From Myxacorys californica WJT36-NPBG1 (lineage in GTDB: Bacteria > Cyanobacteriota > Cyanobacteriia > Leptolyngbyales > Leptolyngbyaceae), in the NCBI GenBank assembly GCA_019359315.1, contig JAHHHO010000009.1, positions 1-64,000 on the forward strand: a DNA stretch of 64,000 nucleotides, written 5' to 3'. Under the pieces are notes generated by a model. It saw only the letters and a list, made by a program, of their open reading frames with translations. It was not told the origin of the DNA and ran no database searches. Both the position numbers and the translations under genes were made by a program. How positions within the stretch are numbered: the first letter of the stretch is position 1; every line of letters starts with the position of its first letter. Shown here in pieces: positions 7,909 to 16,551 of the stretch.

Positions 7909-8241
7909 ATGCCGATTCCGAATGCAGAGAATGCAGTTGTTGACATTCGTAAACTACGCGACTACTGCCTTAATCTGGAACACGATGACGGCAAGCACAA
8001 AGCTCGGCTATTCTTCTCGATTCTTGGGATGACGGCTGATAATGCTGAGGAATTACGTCAAATTCTCCTTGAGGTCGCCAAAGTTCAGGAAGCCCAGTTG
8101 GGAAAACGGGATAAGTTTGGACAACGGTACACCCTAGACTTCATAATCGAATGGCAAAATAGAAGCGCAACCCTTCGGAGTGGCTGGATCATTGAGCATG
8201 GCTCAGAGTTTCCAAAATTAACGACCTGTTATCCTCTGTAA
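7909..8241 (+). CDS. DUF6883-type protein
   Basis: 110 residues beginning MPIPNAENAVVDIRKLRDYCLN and containing HKARLFFSILGMTADNAEELRQILLEVA. This pattern (IPNA, then a KL-DYLL-like helix, HKARVF, and a helix ending in an acidic L-rich stretch) matches the family I know as DUF6883. The biochemical function is not established. It is followed 18 bases later by a DUF4926 gene, and the two form cassette 3 between attC-like sites 2 and 3. Small paired genes in cassettes are often toxin-antitoxin or immunity pairs. That role is inference only. Confidence 0.75.
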   Translation: MPIPNAENAVVDIRKLRDYCLNLEHDDGKHKARLFFSILGMTADNAEELRQILLEVAKVQEAQLGKRDKFGQRYTLDFIIEWQNRSATLRSGWIIEHGSEFPKLTTCYPL

Positions 8242-8259
8242 TCAACAGAGGTAATAAGC

Positions 8260-8508
8260 ATGATGAATAATACAGTTAAGTTGCTAGATGTTGTTGCCCT
8301 GATCGTTGACCTTCCTCAATACAATTTGTGGTGTGGACAGGTTGGAACGGTCGTTGAGACACTAGCGGAAGGTGCCGCATTTGAAGTTGAATTCAGCGAT
8401 CGTAATGGACGTACTTATGAGTCTTTAGGATTGCGTCCAGAGCAAATCATAGTTCTACACTTTGAGCCAATATCGCCTAATGAAAAAACTGACATGATAA
8501 CAGCGTAA
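8260..8508 (+). CDS. DUF4926-type small protein
   Basis: 82 residues with an SH3-like beta-barrel pattern: VKLLDVVALIVDLPQYNLWCGQVGTVVETLAEGAAFEVEFSDRNGRTYESLGLRPEQI. This matches the DUF4926 family. The ribosome-binding sequence agaggt precedes tandem ATG codons at 8260 and 8263, and the first is used here. It is translated from the same short mRNA as the DUF6883 gene and is the second gene of cassette 3. It may be a partner or antidote of the DUF6883 protein, but nothing in the sequence proves this. Confidence 0.75.
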   Translation: MMNNTVKLLDVVALIVDLPQYNLWCGQVGTVVETLAEGAAFEVEFSDRNGRTYESLGLRPEQIIVLHFEPISPNEKTDMITA

Positions 8509-8511
8509 GCA

Positions 8512-8598
8512 GCACAACAATCCAAATGCAGCAGACTAACGAAAACTTCTGGTGCTGAGTTCAAGGTTATCTGCCGTCGCTGATTTGCGCCGTTGTCT
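8512..8598 (+). repeat. attC-like integron recombination site 3
   Basis: R'' GCACAAC (8512-8518) and R' GTTGTCT (8592-8598). The inner arms aaatGcagc and gctgattt are complementary with one extra G in the left arm, as in the other two sites. Predicted cleavage follows G8592. The reverse complement of R'' (GTTGTGC) differs from the cassette start (GTTATGC) by one base. Confidence 0.7.
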
Positions 8599-8730
8599 TG
8601 CCTACGTTACAGGTAGTGGCAGTAGTTTGAAAATTATCTATCAGAATTCAAATTTAAGTTGCGTTTAGAAGTGTTAGTAAGGCAACGATTTGAAGGGTAT
8701 GGTTTCTTGTTCGGGAACAGGAACAACCCG

Positions 8731-8805
8731 GTTCGGGAGAGCCGAACTACAAAAATTGACTTACCCGTTAATGTGAAATTAAATCATCAATTGATGATTT
8801 TAATT
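8731..8805 (+). promoter_or_regulatory. Promoter region of the small heat-shock gene with two inverted repeats
   Basis: A sigma70-like promoter is visible: TTGACT (8756-8761), a 17-bp spacer, then TTAAAT (8779-8784). Upstream is an inverted repeat GTTCGG (8731-8736) / CCGAAC (8742-8747). Overlapping the -10 and predicted start is a longer palindrome at 8777-8805 with core AAATCATCAATTGATGATTT. The second repeat is placed like a repressor operator, or it could fold as a 5' UTR hairpin. It is not a CIRCE element. Confidence 0.5.
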
Positions 8806-8839
8806 GAACAAAACAACGATGACTTCAGAGGTGAATTGT

Positions 8840-9277
8840 ATGGCTCTCATTCAATGGCAACCTTTCCAAGAAATCGAAAGCTTACAACGCGACATGAACC
8901 GTTTATTCGATCGCTTAGTTACCACGGATGGAGAAAGCAATCGTCCCGCCTTCATCCCCGCAGCAGAAATTGAGGAAACGTCTGATGCAATTCAGTTAAG
9001 CCTGGAAGTTCCAGGAATGGATGCAAAGGATATTGATGTACAAGTTTCCGCTGAAGCAGTTTCGATTAGCGGCGATCGCAAAGAAGAAACTAAGACTGAA
9101 GAGAAAGGAATGACCCGCACAGAATTTCACTACGGTCGATTCCAGCGTGTAATTCCTCTACCCACCCGCATCGAGAATACAAACGTCAAAGCTGATTACA
9201 AGGACGGCATTTTGAAACTCACACTTCCCAAAGCTGAGGAAGAGAAAAACAAAATCGTCAAGGTAAACCTCAGCTAG
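8840..9277 (+). CDS. Small heat-shock protein (Hsp20/alpha-crystallin)
   Basis: 145 residues from the ATG at 8840 (MALIQWQPFQEIESLQRDMNRLFDRL). A good ribosome-binding site, agagg, lies eight bases upstream. The more upstream in-frame ATGs lack one. The N-terminal arm ends near residue 40. The alpha-crystallin domain spans about 43-135 (FIPAAEIEETSDAIQLSLEVPGM ... YGRFQRVIPLP), and the C-terminal anchor motif is present in degenerate form (NKIVKV). It is an ATP-independent holdase that also stabilises thylakoid membranes in cyanobacteria. It lies just outside the last attC-like site and is followed by a strong terminator. Confidence 0.95.
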   Translation: MALIQWQPFQEIESLQRDMNRLFDRLVTTDGESNRPAFIPAAEIEETSDAIQLSLEVPGMDAKDIDVQVSAEAVSISGDRKEETKTEEKGMTRTEFHYGRFQRVIPLPTRIENTNVKADYKDGILKLTLPKAEEEKNKIVKVNLS

Positions 9278-9286
9278 TTCTCACAA

Positions 9287-9321
9287 ATGCTTAGTCCTGG
9301 CTAATAGTCAGGACTAAGCAT
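9287..9321 (+). terminator. Terminator of the small heat-shock gene
   Basis: Perfect 13-bp stem (atgcttagtcctg and its reverse complement) with a 9-base loop, followed by a T-rich run (atttttta). Confidence 0.85.
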
Positions 9322-9379
9322 TCATCATTTTTTACTCCTAACAACTTGCCTAGCTGAAGCACATAAAAATTGATTGAAA

Positions 9380-9829
9380 ATGGATTGGAGTTCTTGGTTC
9401 ACTAAGGATACAATTGTTCGCAATCTAGAAGGATTTCAAAACTTTATTGTTGTTTCACTTTGTATTGGCTTATTTTGCGCGATGCTGATTCGGCTGGGTG
9501 AGATGTATGTCTCTCTTCTGAACCCTCTGAACTTCAAGCTCATTACATCGGATATTTTATTTATTCTGATTTTGGTTGAATTGTTCCGGCTGTTGATTGT
9601 TTACCTCAAAGAGCAGCGCATTTCAGCCGGAACCGCTGTAGAGGTTTCCCTTGTCTCAGCATTGCGTGAGGTTATTTTACAAGGTGTGCTAGAAATTCCA
9701 CTCGGTCAATTGCTGGGTATATGCGCGTTCCTCAGCGTTCTGGGCGGGTTATTGCTTCTACGAGTTTGGATGTTCCAGCGCTTGAATTCCCTAGATTCAA
9801 TTGACCTCCACGAATCTAGCAGGATGTGA
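9380..9829 (+). CDS. PsiE-family (phosphate-starvation-inducible type) membrane protein
   Basis: 149 residues from the ATG at 9380. An in-frame TTG six bases earlier is less likely. Four hydrophobic segments are visible, at about 18-40, 55-75, 95-112 and 115-132. The diagnostic PsiE-family stretch is SDILFILILVELFRLLIVYL, followed by SALREVILQG. The protein is in the plasma membrane and its activity is unknown. The name comes from the E. coli gene and does not itself prove phosphate control. It is monocistronic, with an imperfect stem-loop (9868-9909) downstream. Confidence 0.85.
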   Translation: MDWSSWFTKDTIVRNLEGFQNFIVVSLCIGLFCAMLIRLGEMYVSLLNPLNFKLITSDILFILILVELFRLLIVYLKEQRISAGTAVEVSLVSALREVILQGVLEIPLGQLLGICAFLSVLGGLLLLRVWMFQRLNSLDSIDLHESSRM

Positions 9830-10185
9830 AAGGTTGTAGTTCAAGAAGCCAGCAATGAGATGATCAATTGACCCTTTTGCTGACCCTACAACATCAGCAA
9901 CAGGGTCAATGTAGCGGAGCAGAAGAGTGAGAACCTTCTCATCGTTCAAGTTCTTATCGTTCAAGCTCTCTCATCGCCGCTCAACTGTGTCGTTAAGCCG
10001 CTTCGTTTTTGTTGGTGGGACAGAGTTGAGAAGCGAAAAGAGTGAATTCCGCGATCGCTTCAACCCTGCCAAACCCAGTTTCCTTCGAGTAATCGCTTCT
10101 ACCCAACCCGTCCCAGCGATCGCGCAATGTTTAACTGACTCATCCTTTCCTGCTATCCTCATAATTGCTCTCCACTCAGACTGTC
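9830..10185. other. Spacer upstream of fabI
   Basis: 356 bp. Apart from the stem-loop at 9868-9909 it has no feature I can support. Open frames here lack ribosome-binding sites and resemble no family. Confidence 0.5.
9868..9909. terminator. Imperfect stem-loop after the PsiE-family gene
   Basis: TTGACCC (9868-9874) pairs with GGGTCAA (9903-9909). GCTGA and TCAGC pair inside. There is no T-run, so it is a possible 3' structure rather than a clear terminator. Confidence 0.4.
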
Positions 10186-10983
10186 ATGCTAGACCTGACC
10201 GGAAAAAATGCCCTCGTCACCGGAATTGCAAACAATCGCTCGATCGCGTGGGGGATTGCCCAACAGTTGCACAAAGCAGGGGCAAATCTTGGCATTACCT
10301 ATTTGCCCGATGAGAAAGGCAAAATGGAAAAAAAGGTCGCAGAACTTGTAGAACCGCTCCAACCAAGCCTATTTCTGCCGCTCAACGTACAAGATGAAGC
10401 GCAAGTGCAGTCAACCTTCAAGACGGTAGGCGATAAATGGGGCAAGTTAGATATCTTGATTCACTGTCTTGCGTTTGCCAGTCGAGACGATTTGACAGGC
10501 GACTTTAGCGGCACAAGTCGCGCCGGATTCACAACAGCATTAGATATCAGCGCCTATTCCTTGATTCAAATGGCAGGCGCAGCGAAATCGTTGATGACAG
10601 ACGGCGGCAGCATTGTCACGCTCACGTATTTAGGCGGCGTCAAAGTCATTCCAAACTACAACGTAATGGGAATTGCAAAAGCGGCGTTGGAGATGAATGT
10701 CCGTTATCTCGCATCTGAGCTAGGTCCAAACAATATTCGCGTGAACGCCATCTCAGCCGGCCCGATTCGGACATTGGCATCATCAGCGGTGGGTGGCATT
10801 CTAGACATGATTCATCACGTCGAAGCCGTTGCACCGTTGCGCCGGACTGTGACCCAAACCGAAGTTGGAAATACGGCGGCATTCCTCTGTAGCGACCTAT
10901 CGAGCGGCATTACCGGACAAGTTGTGTACGTCGATGCTGGATACGAAATTATGGGGATGAGCGGAGCGAAAGCGGACGCATAA
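10186..10983 (+). CDS. fabI: Enoyl-[acyl-carrier-protein] reductase (NADH) FabI
   Basis: 265 residues from the ATG at 10186 (MLDLTGKNALVTGIANNRSIAWGIA). Upstream in-frame codons extend into non-conserved sequence. It catalyses the last reduction of each fatty-acid elongation cycle, trans-2-enoyl-ACP to acyl-ACP. Evidence: the FabI-type cofactor motif GIANNRSIAWG, the internal HCLAFA segment, and the catalytic Tyr-x6-Lys pair in YNVMGIAK. SAGPIRTLASSAVG forms the substrate lid. Its length agrees with the family. It is cytosolic, and it is the sole gene of its transcription unit here. Confidence 0.97.
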   Translation: MLDLTGKNALVTGIANNRSIAWGIAQQLHKAGANLGITYLPDEKGKMEKKVAELVEPLQPSLFLPLNVQDEAQVQSTFKTVGDKWGKLDILIHCLAFASRDDLTGDFSGTSRAGFTTALDISAYSLIQMAGAAKSLMTDGGSIVTLTYLGGVKVIPNYNVMGIAKAALEMNVRYLASELGPNNIRVNAISAGPIRTLASSAVGGILDMIHHVEAVAPLRRTVTQTEVGNTAAFLCSDLSSGITGQVVYVDAGYEIMGMSGAKADA

Positions 10984-11286
10984 TATCTCCTCAAACTGTC
11001 CGGTCTCCTAGCTGTGATCCTAGCACTTGACTAAAATCGCGTTAATTTCGAGGGATGACCGTGGCATTGAGAAAAAGTGCGATCGGCGCAGAGCATCGCT
11101 CTACAGCAATCGCTAACATTCTCAAGTTTCGTGTTTCAATCCCAATTTGTTGCTGGGACAACTTCGCCCAGCAACTGTGATACGCCTGCGTCAAGGGAAG
11201 AAGCGTCAAGGTGTGAATCATTGGGGCGATCTTGCTCTGATTTGCACCCCTTCGTTGCCGACTTCAATTTAGACTCGCATCCCAAT
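10984..11286. other. Spacer between convergent fabI and the diguanylate cyclase gene
   Basis: Holds an 8-bp perfect stem-loop at 11150-11174 (ttgctggg and its reverse complement, 9-base loop), a possible bidirectional end. Nothing else was recognised. Confidence 0.5.
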
Positions 11287-12888
11287 CTACACACATCTCA
11301 CACAGTTCCGTCCATCCGCTTTCGCCAGATATAGGGCGTGATCAACCACTTGCACGAGAGACTCCCTGGTTCCACCATTGTCGGGGAATAAGCCTACGCC
11401 CAGCGAAAGTGTAGTGCAGATTGTTGCAGATCCAAACTTCATCCGCATCGCTTGAAAGGATAGCCGAATCTGTTCAGCACGCTGGTAAGCGTCCTTCATC
11501 GCCACTGTAGGCAGGGCCAATACAAATTCTTCACCGCCATAGCGACACGCGATATCACCCTGTTGACTGTGATGGCGAAGCAACTTGCCAAACTCTTGTA
11601 GGACAAGATCGCCACCCTGATGCCCATAGGTATCATTGATTTGCTTGAAAAAATCAATGTCCATCAGGATAACAGCGACGCTGTAAGATTCCCGAGCGGC
11701 TCGTGTCAACTCTTGAGAGAGCATCTCCTCAAAATAACGTCGATTAAATAAGCCCGTAAGCCCATCGCGGATTGCCTGTTCACGCAGCTGAGTTTGCAAT
11801 TTTTGGATCTCGCGTAGTTGTTCTTGCAACCGTTCGTTGACCTGCCGCAGATCGAATTCGCTTTGGTGCTGTTGGGTAACATCACGCAAGACAAGCAGCC
11901 GCCCAGTTGACCGTTTACGGCGATCGCGTAAGGGTGTAATTCGTAACTCCACATAGCAAGACGCGACCGCGTCAATCCACAACTCTGTCTTCACTACTTC
12001 AGGCGCATAGAGAAGCTGAACGATATCTTGCCATCTTGAGAATACCTGCCTGAGCGGTTGACCAATGCAGCGTGCTGTTGTCCCAATGAGGCGCTGTGCT
12101 GCTGGATTAATGTCAACAATGCGATTTTGCAAATCTAGAACGAGAACACCATCAGACATGCTCTCGATCAAGGTGTCTCGTGCCACAGGCACAAGGTCAA
12201 ACAGGCGAAAGCGAAAGAGCGTCACAAAATAAATGGTTCCTGCTAGCAAAAAACTCATGGGGGTGATGTTCAAACCAGGAGGCGTAAGATCTAGCATATA
12301 TAAAGTAGCTCCTAGCATCGGGACGATCGCCCCTGCCAACACCATGCTAGACTGCTGCCGATGGAGAAGCGACGGACGCAGAGCCGCGTTAACGAGTAGC
12401 AGTGAACCTGCGAGTGTATAAACGTAAACGCATGTCATCACCCAGTAGAACCCTAGACCGTGCTGGTAAATAACTTGGTTGGTGCTATGGGAGCAGGGCA
12501 AAACTCCGATCCAAACTAACCGATGCTGTTCATTGGTTCCAACTAACCCCACATTAAAAATGGGAAGTATGCACAGCAATACGATGTTTTTGGAGGTTAA
12601 CCACTGCCTTCGGTGCGTGAAATGTATAGCAAAGATCAGGAAAAGCGTAATTACACTACCAGAGGCAACGTACTCTAACTTCGACCAAAAGATTTTGTGA
12701 GGTAGGGCGATTGCAGCAGCCTCTAGGGCAGCAACAATGGCATAGCTAGCAATGGACAGCATCAACAGAATGAACGGTATACTGGCAGAACATGCGGTAC
12801 GCCTTCGCCAAGCTAAGATCGCAACCGCAGCAGCGATCAACGCCGTGAGGATGAGGATGGCAAAATAGGGATTATTCTGAAAAAGCAT
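11287..12888 (-). CDS. 7TM-PAS-GGDEF diguanylate cyclase
   Basis: 533 residues. Seven hydrophobic segments occupy about 8-228, the histidine-kinase N-terminal 7TM type of sensor. A PAS domain follows at about 235-340 (ESMSDGVLVLDLQNRIVDINPAA), then a short coiled coil (346-372) and a GGDEF domain (about 373-533). Active-site GGEEF is at 451-455 with the metal-binding DIDFFK at 410-415, so it should make cyclic di-GMP. The inhibitory RxxD site expected just upstream reads QQGD (442-445), so product inhibition at that site is probably lost. It is membrane-bound and the signal is unknown. Confidence 0.93.
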   Translation of the reverse strand: MLFQNNPYFAILILTALIAAAVAILAWRRRTACSASIPFILLMLSIASYAIVAALEAAAIALPHKIFWSKLEYVASGSVITLFLIFAIHFTHRRQWLTSKNIVLLCILPIFNVGLVGTNEQHRLVWIGVLPCSHSTNQVIYQHGLGFYWVMTCVYVYTLAGSLLLVNAALRPSLLHRQQSSMVLAGAIVPMLGATLYMLDLTPPGLNITPMSFLLAGTIYFVTLFRFRLFDLVPVARDTLIESMSDGVLVLDLQNRIVDINPAAQRLIGTTARCIGQPLRQVFSRWQDIVQLLYAPEVVKTELWIDAVASCYVELRITPLRDRRKRSTGRLLVLRDVTQQHQSEFDLRQVNERLQEQLREIQKLQTQLREQAIRDGLTGLFNRRYFEEMLSQELTRAARESYSVAVILMDIDFFKQINDTYGHQGGDLVLQEFGKLLRHHSQQGDIACRYGGEEFVLALPTVAMKDAYQRAEQIRLSFQAMRMKFGSATICTTLSLGVGLFPDNGGTRESLVQVVDHALYLAKADGRNCVRCV

Positions 12889-13377
12889 GGTGCTGCTAAA
12901 TTCTAGGGATGCCTCTAACGTTGAGATTTGATATTAAGGTTCGGATGATTGGGATTGTTAGAAAACAAGGCAAAAAACTCTTAGAAGCGTTACGCAGTAG
13001 CCATTTTGGGCGATTTCTGTTGAAGCCGTTGTGATTCTTATTTATCAAGGATTTCAACCATTTTTCCCATTGTTGATCTGATAATTCTATTATTTATCGT
13101 TCTAGAGCAAATTTCGCGTCCTCTCTTGGCAAAACCTGCGCTCTTCTGCTCGCTGAGGTCTCTCCTCAAAAAGTTACGACGTGTAGGCTAATCCTTCTAA
13201 AACAGTTCAATTTAATTACTCGCAGATTGCTCACCAAAACAAAGTAGTTCACATTCTGGACTTAGCGTGGTGTACGTGCTGTCATCGGTTAGAATTCTTC
13301 TTTCTTTGATTGGACTCAGCCTAACTCTCGCCATTGCACAGATAATAGAAAGTGCCGTTCTAGATGAGTGCCCCTTT
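12889..13377. other. Divergent spacer between the cyclase gene and hisB
   Basis: 489 bp of AT-rich sequence that should contain the two promoters. No distinctive motif, RNA or open frame was recognised. In-frame codons upstream of hisB from 13267 encode a hydrophobic but non-conserved stretch and are not included in the gene. Confidence 0.5.
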
Positions 13378-14010
13378 ATGCAAACCAGTGATCGTCCCCA
13401 GACTTCTCCCGCCTTTACCGTTGCTCGAACCGCTTCTGTCAGTCGTAAAACGGGTGAAACCGATGTTCATGTCAGCGTCAATTTAGACGGGACAGGCCGC
13501 TGTACGGCAAACACTGGAGTCCCATTTCTCGATCACATGCTGCACCAGATTTCGTCTCACGGCTTGATCGATTTGGAGGTGCAGGCAACGGGCGATATTG
13601 AAATTGATGATCACCACACCAATGAAGATGTGGGCATCACACTGGGCATGGCGTTGGCAAAAGCGGTGGGCGATCGCAAGGGCATTGTCCGCTTTGGTCA
13701 CTTCGTCGCGCCGCTCGATGAATCGTTGGTTCAAGTCGCACTCGATTTTTCAGGGCGTCCTCATTTGAGCTATGGGTTAGAGATTCCAACACAGCGTGTG
13801 GGAACGTATGACACGCAATTAGTTCGTGAATTTTTTGTAGCAATTGTAAATCATTCGCAAATGACGCTGCATCTTCGGCAACTTGACGGCATCAATTCGC
13901 ATCATATTATTGAGGCGACGTTTAAGGCATTCGCGCGATCGCTGCGAATGGCAACGGAAATTGATCTGCGTCGCGCTCATGAAATACCCAGTTCAAAAGG
14001 TGTGTTGTAG
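13378..14010 (+). CDS. hisB: Imidazoleglycerol-phosphate dehydratase HisB
   Basis: 210 residues from the ATG at 13378 (MQTSDRPQ). A longer in-frame start is rejected because its first 37 residues are foreign to the family. It carries out the sixth step of histidine synthesis, dehydrating imidazoleglycerol phosphate to imidazole-acetol phosphate with a di-manganese centre. The metal-binding motifs are HHTNEDVG ([11 protein letters not shown]) and its internal repeat [22 protein letters not shown] and GRPHLSY are also family hallmarks. It is the monofunctional form, as usual in cyanobacteria, and lies outside a his operon. The next gene overlaps its stop by one base. Confidence 0.97.
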   Translation: MQTSDRPQTSPAFTVARTASVSRKTGETDVHVSVNLDGTGRCTANTGVPFLDHMLHQISSHGLIDLEVQATGDIEIDDHHTNEDVGITLGMALAKAVGDRKGIVRFGHFVAPLDESLVQVALDFSGRPHLSYGLEIPTQRVGTYDTQLVREFFVAIVNHSQMTLHLRQLDGINSHHIIEATFKAFARSLRMATEIDLRRAHEIPSSKGVL

Positions 14011-14681
14011 TGCGTCGATTTCTTCTAATAGCGGCTCTGTTGGTGAGTGCTCCTGCGATCGCGTGGGTGTGTGATCTCTCTCCTGTTGCCGCTCAATCCA
14101 CTTGGAAACGAGTCCTATTTCAAAAAGAAGGCTTTTCGGTAATCGTGCCTGAAATGCCGAAAAGTCGCAAAGAGAAGGGGCTTTCGCTCTACGAAGTTGT
14201 CCGGGACAAAGAACAGATGAGATATGCCGTGGGTTATCTTGATCTCGCGATCGCTCCGGGCAATGATCCTAAATTAATCAATGAGGTTTATGAAGGCGTT
14301 AGAAAAGGCGCAGAAAGAGATAAAGGAGATTTGGTTGCCTATCGCACGATTGAGCGAAATGGATTTCCGGGTCGAGAAATGACGTTTTTCTTGCCGGATG
14401 GCTTTGCGGCTCGGTGGCGAGTCTATGTCGTTAATAAACGAGCTTACTTTCTCAGCGCCACAACTACACGAAAGAATTTACAGACCGATTTGGCAAAAAG
14501 TGTAGCAGTTTTTCTCGATTCGTTTCGACTCAATGCAAAGCGTCCTACGCCTCAAAAGCTACCCCGTCAAAGCGTTCCTATCTTGCCCTCGCCAAGTCCA
14601 ACCCCTTCTCCTACCGTAACGCCGTCTTCAAGTCCAACCCCTTCTCCTACGGCGACCCCCTCTCCCCAAGGCGGACGCTAG
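14010..14681 (+). CDS. Secreted hypothetical protein with Pro/Ser/Thr repeat tail
   Basis: 223 residues starting at GTG 14010, whose first base is the last base of the hisB stop, so translational coupling is likely. A signal peptide (MRRFLLIAALLVSAPAIAWV, cleavage probably after AAQ near residue 29) precedes a globular domain to about residue 175 (FSVIVPEMPKSRKEKG, FPGREMTFFLPDGFAARWRVYV). A low-complexity SPTPSPT tail encoded by a DNA direct repeat ends the protein. The domain resembles small periplasmic proteins of unknown role in cyanobacteria. No catalytic motif is visible. Its operon with hisB appears positional rather than functional. Confidence 0.8.
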   Translation: MRRFLLIAALLVSAPAIAWVCDLSPVAAQSTWKRVLFQKEGFSVIVPEMPKSRKEKGLSLYEVVRDKEQMRYAVGYLDLAIAPGNDPKLINEVYEGVRKGAERDKGDLVAYRTIERNGFPGREMTFFLPDGFAARWRVYVVNKRAYFLSATTTRKNLQTDLAKSVAVFLDSFRLNAKRPTPQKLPRQSVPILPSPSPTPSPTVTPSSSPTPSPTATPSPQGGR

Positions 14682-14708
14682 ACAAGCACGGTGTCTATCC
14701 AACGGTGT

Positions 14709-15170
14709 CTATCCAAGCGCCTGTATTAACTTTTGGGCAGTCTGACCGATTGCCGTCAATTCTACCTGCCGTCCTGTCTCTTGATACGTGAGGCGGATCT
14801 CCAGGTAATCGTGGGGTTTGTAGGGTAAGCGTTCTGCCCATTCGATCGCCACGATGCCGGGTTCGACTTCAAGCCCTTCCCAATAGAGTTCTGGGTAGAG
14901 AGTGGCAGTTTGCGATCGCTCCAGTCGATACAGGTCAAAGTGATAGAGCGGCACGCGCCCATCCAAGTATTCGTTAATCAGCGTAAAGGTTGGACTTTCG
15001 ATCGAGTCTTGGATGCCTAAGCCTGAGCCAAGCCCTTGAACTAGCGTAGTTTTACCGCTTCCCAAGTCGCCTTCTAGGAGCAACACAGTTCCTGCTGGGA
15101 GCGATCGCCCCAGTTGAATTCCTAAGTAACGGGTTGCTTCTGCATTGGGTAACGTCAAAACGTCCTTCAT
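14709..15170 (-). CDS. tsaE: tRNA threonylcarbamoyladenosine biosynthesis ATPase TsaE
   Basis: 153 residues. A P-loop ATPase needed, with TsaD and TsaB, to install t6A at position 37 of ANN-decoding tRNAs. The Walker A GDLGSGKTT is at 34-42, followed by SPTFTLINEY and YHFDLYRL, both TsaE hallmarks, and then a Walker-B-like IVAIEWAERL. Length is typical. It lies ten bases downstream of the YvcK-like gene in the same direction. The tsaD partner is elsewhere in this window (51,394-52,443). A 14-bp tandem duplication (14689-14716) overlaps its stop codon. Confidence 0.95.
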   Translation of the reverse strand: MKDVLTLPNAEATRYLGIQLGRSLPAGTVLLLEGDLGSGKTTLVQGLGSGLGIQDSIESPTFTLINEYLDGRVPLYHFDLYRLERSQTATLYPELYWEGLEVEPGIVAIEWAERLPYKPHDYLEIRLTYQETGRQVELTAIGQTAQKLIQALG

Positions 15171-15180
15171 AAAGTTCTAA

Positions 15181-16551
15181 TCAGAAGTGACTGGCGCGAC
15201 TAAACCACTTCAACAACACCTTTGCCAAGCGTTGCGAATCGTGGCGGACATATCCGGTTTCTGGATCTTCCATCATGATATTGGCACGAATTGCCCGTCG
15301 CCCTAATTGCATCACGGCTTCCGTATCAAATTCTACAGGATAAGATTTTTCCTGAGCGTAGCGCAGCAAGGCTTTAGCAGAGGGCGGATACTTTTGGACC
15401 AACACCGCATCAAACAGACGCCGACCGCATACGCGATCAATCGCGCGAATATGATCGGCAACCGTGTAATCGTCTGTTTCTCCCGGCTGAGTCATGATGT
15501 TACAGACATAGATACAGGGGACTTCCCGTGCAGCGATCGCATCAGCAATATCGGGCACTAACAGATTGGGAATCACGCTCGTGTAGAGGCTTCCAGGACC
15601 CACGATAATATAGTCTGCATCCGCGATCGCCGAGACCGCTTTTGGTACAGCCGGAGGGTTTTCAGGAATGCAGCCAATGTGAACAATCTTTCCGCCTGCT
15701 TCGGTAATATTCGACTCGCCTTCGATCCGGCGTCCGTCAGAAAGTTCTGCCCACAGCCGGACATCGCTCAGCGTAGCAGGTAGCACTTGACCTTGTACCG
15801 CTAACACTTTAGAACTCGCCGCGATCGCTTGCTCAAAATCTCCGGTTATCTCGCTGAGAACCGTGAGAAACAAGTTTCCGAAACTGTGGCCAACCAGTCC
15901 GTCTCCCGCTTTAAATCGATATTGAAATAATTCGGTTAACAGTTTTTCTTCATCGGCAAGCGCCGCGATACAGTTGCGAATATCGCCCGGAGGCAACACG
16001 CCAATCTCTCGACGCAACCGACCCGAAGAGCCGCCATCATCTGCCACCGTGACGATCGCCGTGATGTTGGCACTCGCTTTTTTCAAGCCCCGTAGCAACG
16101 TTGATAGCCCGGTTCCCCCTCCGATCGCAACGATCTTCGCCCCCCGATTGAGCCGACGGTGATGTAGCAGCACATCAATCAGTTCTTCGTCGCGCTCAGG
16201 CATCAGCACTTCGGTAATTGACCCAAAGGTGCGAGTCTGACCCCAAAGAATCAGCAGAATGCCAAGCAGTAGTACAAGAGGGCCGCTGATATAGCTGGGA
16301 ACGACCCGAGTAATCGTTTCTAAGACATCGCTGGCAAACTGGGTGATGTAAAACACGGGCGTGAGCTTCACCCAAATCGCTGCACCGAGAGAAACGAGTA
16401 AAACTCCTCCCGCACTAATTAGCATCCAGCGTTTGACCGCCAGCCCTGGAGCCAACCACTTAAACCATTGTCCGACCCAACTTGAGGTAAAAGAGTGAGA
16501 CTCGTGGCGGAGCGCTCGGACAGCTTGTTTGATGAAACGATTTGTCGTCAT
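15181..16551 (-). CDS. YvcK/CofD-like protein (gluconeogenesis factor family), membrane-anchored
   Basis: 456 residues. Two hydrophobic segments (about 40-62 and 85-110) precede a CofD-like domain beginning [16 protein letters not shown] (about residue 141). Further family motifs are [27 protein letters not shown] and [15 protein letters not shown]. YvcK proteins bind UDP-sugars and tune carbon flow between glycolysis and cell-wall synthesis in Gram-positive bacteria. The cyanobacterial form with N-terminal membrane helices is common but uncharacterised. A role in sensing cell-envelope precursors is inference. tsaE follows directly, probably in one operon. Confidence 0.9.
   Translation of the reverse strand: MTTNRFIKQAVRALRHESHSFTSSWVGQWFKWLAPGLAVKRWMLISAGGVLLVSLGAAIWVKLTPVFYITQFASDVLETITRVVPSYISGPLVLLLGILLILWGQTRTFGSITEVLMPERDEELIDVLLHHRRLNRGAKIVAIGGGTGLSTLLRGLKKASANITAIVTVADDGGSSGRLRREIGVLPPGDIRNCIAALADEEKLLTELFQYRFKAGDGLVGHSFGNLFLTVLSEITGDFEQAIAASSKVLAVQGQVLPATLSDVRLWAELSDGRRIEGESNITEAGGKIVHIGCIPENPPAVPKAVSAIADADYIIVGPGSLYTSVIPNLLVPDIADAIAAREVPCIYVCNIMTQPGETDDYTVADHIRAIDRVCGRRLFDAVLVQKYPPSAKALLRYAQEKSYPVEFDTEAVMQLGRRAIRANIMMEDPETGYVRHDSQRLAKVLLKWFSRASHF

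Noticed and set aside
8731-8747. CIRCE or published K-box element at the small heat-shock gene
   Set aside because: No TTAGCACTC-N9-GAGTGCTAA is present. The GTTCGG/CCGAAC repeat has a different spacing from the K-box as I remember it, so only an inverted repeat is claimed.
9335-9420. tcctaac near 9338 as a fourth attC R'' after the heat-shock gene
   Set aside because: No GTTRRRY with complementary L arm was found within the next 150 bases.
9927-10313. 128-codon forward frame before and into fabI
   Set aside because: No ribosome-binding site, low-complexity basic protein, and it overlaps fabI in another frame.
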